A stretch of 5,313 bases of DNA, from NCBI GenBank assembly GCA_009785715.1, contig WQVT01000203.1, positions 1 through 5,313 on the forward strand, written 5' to 3'. This document shows, one piece after another, positions 1-5,313 of the stretch. This DNA comes from Acidimicrobiaceae bacterium. Lineage in GTDB: Bacteria > Actinomycetota > Acidimicrobiia > Acidimicrobiales > Palsa-688. A program made the translations under genes and the position numbers. The notes under the pieces were generated by a model. It did no database searches. It was not told the origin of the DNA and saw only the letters and a list, made by a program, of their open reading frames with translations. Numbering within the stretch: position 1 is the first letter of the stretch; every line of letters begins with the position of its first letter.

Positions 1-3000
1 CTCCCCCGGCAACGTCGGAGGCACGTCCGCGAGGCGGATCTGCTCGGGCAGGGTCTCGACCCGCGGGACGCCACCACGGCCGTAACAGCCCGTGAGCGCC
101 TCGCCGAGCGCAGCGAGGCGGCGAGCCTGGGCGCCCGCCGAGGGGTCGTCGCCGAGAACGCAGACCTGCAGCTCCACTCCGTCGGTGACGAACCCCCGCC
201 CGGGCGGCAGTGTCGCGCCCCTTGCCGCCTCGGCCAGACCCAGCCAGCCGTAGTCGTCCGGGTCGGCCTGGCGCAACACGATCCGCTCGGACACCACCCC
301 GGAGAGCACCAACGGAAACCCGGCCCGGCGGTCGCACCCGATGACGACATGCAGGCCCGCCGCACGGCCCTCGGAGACCAGCCGGTGGAACCGGTCGAGC
401 AGCTGACCGCCGTCGACCGAGTCGTAGGCGTTGCGGAGCGCCGGGTAGCCGTCGACGAGGAGCAACACCCACGGGAGGGCCTCGATCTGCCGGTACTCCG
501 CCAGCGAGGACATGCCTGTGGCACCGAGGCGCGCCTGGCGCTCGCTGATCAGCGCCTCCAGCATGGCGATCAGCCGCTCGAGCCGTTCTGCGTCATCGGC
601 CGTGACCACCCCGCCGCACTGGGGGAGCGCCTCGAGGGCGAGGAGGCCGCGGCTGGCGGCGTCGATCCCGTAGATGTGGAGATCGTCCGGCGTCAGCCTG
701 GAGGCCAATCCGGCGGCCAGCGTGCGGAGAAACGTGGTCTTGCCCGCCCCGCCCGTGCCGTAGAGGGCCAGGTGCCCGGCGGCTCCGAGGTCGAGGGCGT
801 ACGGCCGCTGGCGCTGGGCGTCGGGCTCGTCCACCACGCCGATCACGCTCGCCAACTCGCCGTCGCCGAACGACACGCCGGCGCCGGACTCCCCGAGGTC
901 GACCACCGCCGGAAGCGGGGGGAGCCAGGGCGGCGGGGCAAGCCGCAGGGCGGCCTCCAGCGCAGCGCCGGCCGCGGCATCCACGAGACGCTGCAGGTCC
1001 GAATCCCCCTCGACCCGCTCCGGCCCTGCGGCCCCACCCGAAACGCCGTCACCGACCCACCCGGGCATCGACCGCGCCGATACCTCGGGCTCCGGGCGGA
1101 CCTCGGGCCGGACGGCGCCGACATATGCCGTCTGCACCGGGTCGATCTGGGCGTGCCCCGTGCGCACATACGACCGACCGGGCAGCGAGCGGGGAATGTG
1201 GCCGGCATCGCGCTGGCCGATGACGTCGCTCGAATCGGCATCGCTGGCGACGCGCAGCGCGACGCGGAGGTTCGTGTTGGCCCGGATCTTCTCATCGACG
1301 ACGCCGCTGGGCTGCTGGGTGGCGAGCACGAGGTGCACCCCGAGACTCCGGCCGCGCTGGGCAATGTCAACGACGCCGTCCACGAACTCCGGTACCTCCC
1401 GCTTCAAGAACGCGAACTCGTCGATCACGACCACCAGGCTGGCGGGAGCGCGCTCCGGCTGGCGTTGTTCCATCTCGACCAGGTCCTTGGCGCCGGCCAT
1501 CCCGAGCAGCTGCTCCCGCCGTCGGAGCTCGGCGTTGAGCGAGATCAGCGCCCGATGGGCCAGGTGGCCGTCGAGGTCGGTGAAGAAGCCGACCACGTGC
1601 GGCAGACGGACGCAGTCCTTGAACGCCGCGCCGCCCTTGTAGTCCACGAGGACGAACGTCAACCGGTCCGGCGGGTGGGCGGCCGCCAGGGCTGCCACCA
1701 GCGTCTGCAGCAACTCGCTCTTGCCCGAGCCGGTCGTCCCGGCCACCAGGGCGTGCGGGCCGTCGCGACGCAGGTCGACCTCGAACGGCCCGGCCGCGCC
1801 GACACCGATCACCGCCCCGAGACCGCCAGGCGTTCGTCGCCAGCCTTCGAGGATCGTCGGGGAAGACAGCGGCGGTGAGAGCCCGAGCAGGTCGAGCAAG
1901 AGAGCACGACGCGGAAGGTCGCCCCCTCGTCCGACCGTCGAGACGTCGAGCACGGGCGCCAGCGACCGGGCGGCTTCTTCGGCGATCGCAACCGGTACCC
2001 CGTCGAGGATCAGCGGGGCGAACCGCTCGCCGGTGGCGGCCACCACCAGTTGGCCGCGGTCCGATTCCACCTCCGCGACGGCGCCGCACTCGCCGGGCAG
2101 GGCGTTGGCAGACCCGGCGAGCACCAGACCGGTCACACCGCAGGAGGGCCCCTCCGCCAGGACGTCGGCCAGCACGGCCCGCGGTACCGTGACGTCTCCC
2201 GCCACGAACAGCAGCACGTTCGGCGACCAGCGACCGGAATCCTTCCGCTCGTTCACGAGACTGGCGAGACTCCGCAGGCGGGCGCTCATCTCGTCCTCGT
2301 TATTCGCGATGGCGATGTCGTCGTCGAGGGAGCGCAGGTGGGGAAGCCACGCCAGCCACTGCCACGCCTCGGCTCGCTCGGGGGGGACCAGGGCGACGAT
2401 GGCGAGGTCGCGGGGGCTGTGCAGGGTGGCGGCCTGTACAAGCAGGGCACGCGCCAGCCGTTCGCGCCCCTCCAGGGGGCCTGCCACACCGAGCACCAGA
2501 TCATTGAGGTCGACGATGATCGGGACATCGAGGTCAGAATCGTGCCGGCGCAACAAGTCGGTCAGCCGCGCCGCATGTCCGTCGTCGTCACCGTCCTCGA
2601 CGCGAGTGGTGCCCTTCCACGCGAGCGACGATGGCTGGTCGGCCAGGCCCACCCGCAGGGCGAGGAAGTCAGGGTCGTCCCTGCGACGCTCCCACAGCCG
2701 GGGCGACGCCTGCGTGGCACGGCCGATGAGTTCCGTCGGGTTCGGTGCCGCACCCCGCCTGACCCTGATCGCTTCGGCGTGAGCTCCGGCGGCGTCCACC
2801 TCGAGACCGTCCATCGCCGCCGTGAAGCGGGCCTCGTCCCGCCGGTAGTTCCGCCGTCCGCTGCGGTGGTCGGTCACGTAGGACGTCACCGCCATGGCCG
2901 GGCTCATCAGGCAAAAAAACAGGTAGTTCGTCTGGTGGAGGGCCGCCGCCATCACCACGCCAAACGCCAGGGGGATCAGGGAGGCGGCCAGTGGAAGCCG

Positions 3001-3687
3001 GGCGCCCTCGGGCTTGCGGGGTACGTCGGGGAGCGCCAGGTTGGTCTCCGCGCGGCGTGGGGTCACGCGAGGGGGACGGTTGAACAGCAATCGCCCTTCC
3101 CTATATCGGATGTCGGCTCGGACTATGGGCAAAGGGCGACCGATGCTGAGGAGCGAGCCGCCCACTTCGACAACAGCACCCTCCGCAAGAGTCTGGGCGC
3201 CGGCGAGCCGGTGACCGTCCACCAACGTGCCGTTGGTACTGCCAAGATCCCGGGCCTCGACAGACCCGGCGGTGACCGTCAGCGCGAGGTGGGTGGAGGA
3301 CACGGAGGGGTCGTCCAGGACCACGTCGCAGTCAGCGCCCCGCCCGAGGGTGTGGGTGCCGGCAGCGAGCGGCACGGAGAGTCCACCGAACGGCCCGCCG
3401 ACGACCCGCAGCACCCACGGAGTGTCCGGCCGCTCCTCCACCCGGGCGGCCCCGCAGCCGGTCAGGCGGTCTCCCCACCGCAGCTCCAGCGTCTCGATTC
3501 GCTGCGCCGGCTCGAGCGCCTGGCCGGTGCGCGCGAGCGTCCACTCCGTCTGGCCACGAAGGCCGGCCGCCTGCGAGCAGGCCGCCAGAAGTTGGCCGAC
3601 GGCCGCGTCGGGGTCGGCGTCGACGAGCACGGCGCGCGGCTCGGAAAGTTCGGGGTGCTCCACCAGCAACCCGACCTCGAAGCCCAT
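1..3687 (-). CDS. FHA-domain FtsK/SpoIIIE ATPase, EssC/EccC-like type VII secretion motor (C-terminus beyond window)
   Basis: Membrane-anchored multi-domain ATPase that in type VII (ESX/WXG100) systems recognises substrates and powers export. 1229 residues are open without a stop to the left edge. Order: about 1-80, probable ubiquitin-like beta-grasp domain; about 91-182, FHA domain with GR (115-116), SVSSTH (128-133) and STNGT (150-154); two membrane helices at about 231-250 and 254-272 joined by a very short loop, placing both ends in the cytosol; about 388-600, a D0-like domain with the PLEGRERLARALLVQ and WLPHL signatures; D1 with Walker A GTTGSGKS (650-657), DYKGG (682-686), Walker B IDE (D756, E757) and GRSLGVHLVLATQ (779-791); D2 from about 919 (PPPWLPPLP) with Walker A GTGGAGKT (977-984) but Walker B ending VDG (D1079, G1080). 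The last residues (about 1209-1223) look like the lead-in to a third ATPase domain. The ATG at 3687 overlaps the sigma stop, with AGG only 3 nt upstream. A chromosomal FtsK is unlikely, since those lack FHA and have a single motor domain. Confidence 0.96.
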   Translation of the reverse strand, partial: MGFEVGLLVEHPELSEPRAVLVDADPDAAVGQLLAACSQAAGLRGQTEWTLARTGQALEPAQRIETLELRWGDRLTGCGAARVEERPDTPWVLRVVGGPFGGLSVPLAAGTHTLGRGADCDVVLDDPSVSSTHLALTVTAGSVEARDLGSTNGTLVDGHRLAGAQTLAEGAVVEVGGSLLSIGRPLPIVRADIRYREGRLLFNRPPRVTPRRAETNLALPDVPRKPEGARLPLAASLIPLAFGVVMAAALHQTNYLFFCLMSPAMAVTSYVTDHRSGRRNYRRDEARFTAAMDGLEVDAAGAHAEAIRVRRGAAPNPTELIGRATQASPRLWERRRDDPDFLALRVGLADQPSSLAWKGTTRVEDGDDDGHAARLTDLLRRHDSDLDVPIIVDLNDLVLGVAGPLEGRERLARALLVQAATLHSPRDLAIVALVPPERAEAWQWLAWLPHLRSLDDDIAIANNEDEMSARLRSLASLVNERKDSGRWSPNVLLFVAGDVTVPRAVLADVLAEGPSCGVTGLVLAGSANALPGECGAVAEVESDRGQLVVAATGERFAPLILDGVPVAIAEEAARSLAPVLDVSTVGRGGDLPRRALLLDLLGLSPPLSSPTILEGWRRTPGGLGAVIGVGAAGPFEVDLRRDGPHALVAGTTGSGKSELLQTLVAALAAAHPPDRLTFVLVDYKGGAAFKDCVRLPHVVGFFTDLDGHLAHRALISLNAELRRREQLLGMAGAKDLVEMEQRQPERAPASLVVVIDEFAFLKREVPEFVDGVVDIAQRGRSLGVHLVLATQQPSGVVDEKIRANTNLRVALRVASDADSSDVIGQRDAGHIPRSLPGRSYVRTGHAQIDPVQTAYVGAVRPEVRPEPEVSARSMPGWVGDGVSGGAAGPERVEGDSDLQRLVDAAAGAALEAALRLAPPPWLPPLPAVVDLGESGAGVSFGDGELASVIGVVDEPDAQRQRPYALDLGAAGHLALYGTGGAGKTTFLRTLAAGLASRLTPDDLHIYGIDAASRGLLALEALPQCGGVVTADDAERLERLIAMLEALISERQARLGATGMSSLAEYRQIEALPWVLLLVDGYPALRNAYDSVDGGQLLDRFHRLVSEGRAAGLHVVIGCDRRAGFPLVLSGVVSERIVLRQADPDDYGWLGLAEAARGATLPPGRGFVTDGVELQVCVLGDDPSAGAQARRLAALGEALTGCYGRGGVPRVETLPEQIRLADVPPTLPGE
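80..933 (-). other. FtsK-like ATPase domain D2 (Walker B lacks catalytic Glu)
   Basis: Codes for about residues 919-1203, beginning PPPWLPPLP. GVVDEPDAQRQ (950-960) precedes the Walker A, as in EccC second domains. Walker A GTGGAGKT lies at 736-759. The Walker B strand WVLLLVD ends in D1079 followed by Gly where Glu is expected (448-453). It can probably bind nucleotide but hydrolyse it poorly or not at all. Degenerate later ATPase domains are known in EccC, where they act in substrate binding and control of D1. Confidence 0.85.
1102..1788 (-). other. FtsK-like ATPase domain D1 (intact catalytic motifs)
   Basis: Codes for about residues 634-862. Walker A is at 1717-1740 (GTTGSGKS) and the Walker B DE pair at 1417-1422. 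The GRSLGVHLVLATQ strand, the QPSGVVDEKIRANTN segment and the LPGRSYVRTG end are typical of D1 in the EssC/FtsK family. This is the domain most likely to hydrolyse ATP. Boundaries are approximate. Confidence 0.92.
2872..2997 (-). other. Two-helix membrane anchor of the FtsK/EssC-like protein
   Basis: Codes for residues 231-272. Helix 1 (about 231-250, starting LPLAASLIPLAFGVV) and helix 2 (about 254-272, YLFFCLMSPAMAV) are separated by only HQT. A strongly basic and charged stretch follows (DHRSGRRNYRRDEAR, 273-287), which by the positive-inside rule keeps the downstream part cytosolic. A two-helix anchor after N-terminal FHA modules is the EssC/EccC arrangement. Confidence 0.88.
2913..2919 (-). 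repeat. Seven-T homopolymer inside the second membrane helix
   Basis: A run of seven A on the plus strand, seven T on the coding strand, encoding the two Phe residues at 257-258 of the large ATPase (CTG TTT TTT TGC). It stands out in GC-rich DNA, where TTC is the usual Phe codon. Loss of one T puts the ribosome directly on tandem TGA codons; gain of one T gives a short out-of-frame tail ending at about 2669. It could be chance or a slippage site. Confidence 0.6.
3142..3417 (-). other. FHA domain region of the FtsK/EssC-like protein
   Basis: Codes for residues 91-182. The canonical FHA ligand-binding positions are all visible: G115-R116, the Ser residues before H133, and N152-G153 in DLGSTNGT. 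FHA domains bind phospho-threonine peptides, so the fold is probably functional. This suggests the motor can be recruited or switched by a Ser/Thr kinase, which is an inference; no kinase gene lies in the window. Confidence 0.93.
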
Positions 3688-3689
3688 CA
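3685..3689 (-). promoter_or_regulatory. TGATG stop/start overlap: sigma factor to FtsK/EssC-like gene
   Basis: The minus strand reads TGATG: the sigma TGA (3689-3687) shares its last A with the ATG (3687-3685) of the large ATPase. An AGG triplet at 3693-3691 sits only 3 nt before the ATG, too close for a good ribosome binding site. Re-initiation or coupling is the likely mode, tying sigma and motor output together. Confidence 0.88.
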
Positions 3690-4373
3690 GCCTGGAACAG
3701 CGGCGCCCTTGGCGTACGCCTTGCGCAGCCCCTGCATCGCCCGGTAGGTGAGCGCCCGGGTGGCCTCCTCGGACAGCCCCATCACGGTGGCGGTCTCGGG
3801 CACCGAAAGCTCCTGCAGGTGGCGCAACTCGAGAACCGTCCGGTGTGACGCCGGCAGCGAGGAGAGCGCCCGCAGTGCCGCACCGGCTTCGAGACGACGG
3901 TCCACCTGCTCCTCGTGGTCCTCGGCCCTCGCATCGGCGTGGTCGGGATCGGCCAAGGGCACGGGCAACGTCTTGCGAGCCCTACCGACCACCTGGTTGA
4001 ACGCGATCCGCAAGAGCCACGCGCGTACGGGGATCCCGCGATCTTCCCAGCGGTGGAAGGTCCCATAGGCGCGGGAAAAGGTCTCGGCGGTCAACTCTTC
4101 GGCCTCCTCAGCACCCGCCCGCCGTCGGACGAAGGCGTGCACGGCTGCCACGTTGTCTTCGTAGATCCGGTGAAATGCCGCGCGTAGCTCGTCCGAGCCT
4201 TGCCGCGGGCGTCGCGACGCGACGGTGTCCCAGATCCCCTCGGTGTCGATCGCCGCCGGCCCTCCGGTCTCCTGCAGCGTCGCCAGTGCACGCTCGAGAG
4301 CGGCCAGGGTGCGGGATTCCGAGGCCAGGCCGGCGCGGAGCTCTTCGAGTGACAGGGCGGGGAGGGCGGTCAT
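3687..4373 (-). CDS. ECF-type RNA polymerase sigma factor (sigma-70 family)
   Basis: Sigma factor of 228 residues that would direct RNA polymerase to a specific promoter set. Region 2 spans about residues 66-135: the core-binding part includes EELTAETFSRAY (92-103), and the DNA-contacting end includes RAWLLRIAFNQVV (117-129). A short acidic linker (about 136-163, with DPDHADARAEDHEE) leads to region 4 at about 164-220. Its helix-turn-helix covers LSVPETATVMGLSEEATRAL (189-208). There is no region 1.1 or region 3, which fits the ECF group. An extension of about 60 residues precedes region 2; its first 35 residues look like a Leu/Ala-rich helix. The ATG at 4373 was chosen because it overlaps the MoxR stop as ATGA and gives a full-length protein. 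No clear ribosome binding site precedes it, consistent with translational coupling. No anti-sigma gene is in the window. The family assignment is strong; the regulon is unknown, though control of this same operon is plausible. Confidence 0.95.
   Translation of the reverse strand: MTALPALSLEELRAGLASESRTLAALERALATLQETGGPAAIDTEGIWDTVASRRPRQGSDELRAAFHRIYEDNVAAVHAFVRRRAGAEEAEELTAETFSRAYGTFHRWEDRGIPVRAWLLRIAFNQVVGRARKTLPVPLADPDHADARAEDHEEQVDRRLEAGAALRALSSLPASHRTVLELRHLQELSVPETATVMGLSEEATRALTYRAMQGLRKAYAKGAAVPG
4370..4373 (-). promoter_or_regulatory. ATGA stop/start overlap: MoxR to sigma factor
   Basis: Read on the minus strand, the four bases are ATGA: the sigma ATG (4373-4371) overlaps the MoxR TGA (4372-4370). 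No Shine-Dalgarno-like run is seen in the preceding 20 bases, so sigma translation probably depends on ribosomes terminating at MoxR. Confidence 0.9.
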
Positions 4374-5313
4374 GCAACGGCGGTGGTCCGCGGCACCGGC
4401 ACCTGGCCCAGCACACGCTCGAGGATCTCGTCGCCCGTCACGCTGCGAAGTTCGGCCTCGGGACTGAGGAGCATCCGATGGCCGAAGACGGCGGGCAGCA
4501 CCGCCTTCACGTCCTCGGGAATGACCCACGCCCGGCCTGCAGAGGCAGCCCTGGCCCGGGCCGCCCGCATGAGCGCGACCGTCCCCCGCGGGCTCACGCC
4601 GAGGCGCAGCTCTGCGAGTGTGCGGGTGGCGGCGGCGAGTTGGGCCATGTACGTCACGAGGGTCGGATGGACGTGGACCGCCTCGACCGCCTCGAGCATC
4701 GCCCGCACCTCGTCGAGGTTCATGACCGGTGAGAGACCGGAGAGCGGCGAGCCGCCCTCGCTCATGGTGACGATCTCGGCCTCGGCCGCGAGGTTCGGAT
4801 AGCCGACGGAGACGCGCATCAAGAACCGGTCGATCTGCGCCTCCGGCAGACGGTAGGTGCCTTCGAGCTCGATCGGGTTCTGGGTGGCGATGACCAGGAA
4901 CGGCCGGCCTACCGGGTAGGAGACCGAGTCCACCGTGACCTGACGCTCCTCCATCACCTCGAGGAGCGCCGACTGTGTTTTCGGCGATGCCCGGTTGATT
5001 TCGTCTGCCACCACGACGTTTGCGAAGACGGGCCCCTTATGGAAGACGAACTGGCCGCTCTCCTGGCGGTACACGGTGACCCCGGTGACGTCGGTCGGCA
5101 GCAGGTCCGGCGTGAATTGGATCCGGTGGAACGAGGCGTCGATAGAGGTCGCGATGGCGCGGGCCAGAGAGGTCTTGCCCACCCCGGGGACGTCTTCGAT
5201 CAACAGGTGACCCTCCGCGAACAGGCACACGAGGCTCAGCTCGATCACCTCGCGTTTGCCACGAATGACCTGCCCGACCTGCTCGCTGAGCGCCTCGAAT
5301 CGTGCCGCGAACC
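4370..5313 (-). CDS. MoxR-family AAA+ ATPase, N-terminally cut by the window edge
   Basis: AAA+ ATPase of the MoxR family, cytosolic, generally thought to act as a chaperone-like remodeller in assembly or activation of protein complexes. 313 residues are visible; the reading frame stays open to the right edge, so the start lies outside. MoxR proteins are usually about 320-350 residues, so only a short N-terminal piece is missing. Fragment residues: Walker A GVGKT at 43-47, Walker B ADE with D103 and E104 followed by INRASPKTQ, sensor 1 ATQNP at 142-146, the PEAQIDRF segment at 156-163, and a sensor 2/lid motif GVSPRG at 238-243. All key residues are intact. A GTG at 5248 is in frame but would remove conserved sequence (an IRGK motif just before it), so it is not the start. 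The stop TGA overlaps the ATG of the sigma gene. MoxR genes are commonly followed by a DUF58 gene; here a sigma factor follows instead. Its client cannot be told from the sequence. Confidence 0.97.
   Translation of the reverse strand, partial: FAARFEALSEQVGQVIRGKREVIELSLVCLFAEGHLLIEDVPGVGKTSLARAIATSIDASFHRIQFTPDLLPTDVTGVTVYRQESGQFVFHKGPVFANVVVADEINRASPKTQSALLEVMEERQVTVDSVSYPVGRPFLVIATQNPIELEGTYRLPEAQIDRFLMRVSVGYPNLAAEAEIVTMSEGGSPLSGLSPVMNLDEVRAMLEAVEAVHVHPTLVTYMAQLAAATRTLAELRLGVSPRGTVALMRAARARAASAGRAWVIPEDVKAVLPAVFGHRMLLSPEAELRSVTGDEILERVLGQVPVPRTTAVA

Noticed and set aside
97..120. Perfect 8-bp inverted repeat (CGCCTCGC / GCGAGGCG) with an 8-nt loop, a terminator-like stem.
   Set aside because: It lies inside the open ATPase frame, has no T run, and such stems are expected by chance in GC-rich coding DNA.
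1..3687. Reading the large gene as a chromosomal DNA translocase FtsK/SpoIIIE.
   Set aside because: It has an N-terminal FHA domain, only two membrane helices and at least two tandem ATPase domains, which fits EssC/EccC rather than the one-motor DNA translocases.
349..3747. Two long plus-strand open frames (349-1878 and 2050-3747) lying opposite the large ATPase gene.
   Set aside because: They are in exact codon register with the minus-strand gene. Stops in that frame need TTA, CTA or TCA codons in the real gene, which are nearly absent; the first frame ends exactly at the single TCA Ser codon I saw. Their translations are Arg/Gly/Pro/His-rich with no recognisable domain.
4371..4529. An upstream in-frame start for the sigma factor, adding 52 residues.
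   Set aside because: The extra part lies inside conserved MoxR coding sequence, is low-complexity Arg/Gly-rich, and the ATG at 4373 makes a classic ATGA overlap.
3995..4751. Other short minus- and plus-strand frames overlapping the sigma and MoxR genes.
   Set aside because: They have low-complexity Arg/Pro/Ser-rich translations, no domain signatures and full overlap with well-supported genes.
5248..5250. GTG at 5248 as the MoxR start.
   Set aside because: The frame is open upstream to the window edge and codes for typical MoxR sequence there (FEALSEQVGQVIRGKRE), so the true start is farther right.

Overview
This window is a tightly packed, high-G+C (clearly GC-rich by eye), single-strand gene block. 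All three genes read leftwards on the minus strand, and there is no intergenic DNA. Codon use is dominated by G/C at the third position, with no TTA or CTA leucine codon seen in the large gene. Together with the protein families present, this suggests an actinomycetote outside the classic mycobacterial ESX layout, possibly an Acidimicrobiia-like or related lineage. The taxonomic placement is an inference, not a sequence match.

In transcription order (right to left) the layout is: (1) a MoxR-family AAA+ ATPase, 4370-5313, missing its N-terminus beyond the right edge; (2) an ECF-type RNA polymerase sigma factor of 228 residues, 3687-4373, complete; (3) a very large membrane-anchored FHA-FtsK/SpoIIIE ATPase of the EssC/EccC type, 1-3687, of which 1229 residues are visible and which runs off the left edge. 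Its visible order is a probable ubiquitin-like beta-grasp domain, an FHA domain, two transmembrane helices, a D0-like domain, ATPase D1 with intact Walker A and B, ATPase D2 with an intact Walker A but a Walker B that lacks the catalytic Glu, and the first residues leading into a probable D3.

Both gene junctions are stop/start overlaps (ATGA between MoxR and sigma; TGATG between sigma and the ATPase). The three proteins are therefore very likely made from one mRNA with translational coupling. EssC/EccC is the motor of type VII (ESX/WXG100) secretion, so the simplest reading is part of a type VII-like secretion locus. It would carry its own transcription factor and a MoxR chaperone-like ATPase, and the FHA domain could read phospho-threonine signals. 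No WXG100 substrate, EccB/EccD/EccE-like membrane partner, mycosin or anti-sigma factor lies in the window, so the secretion role is inferred from the ATPase alone.

No RNA genes, mobile elements, CRISPR arrays, convincing promoters or terminators were seen. There is no stretch outside a gene.
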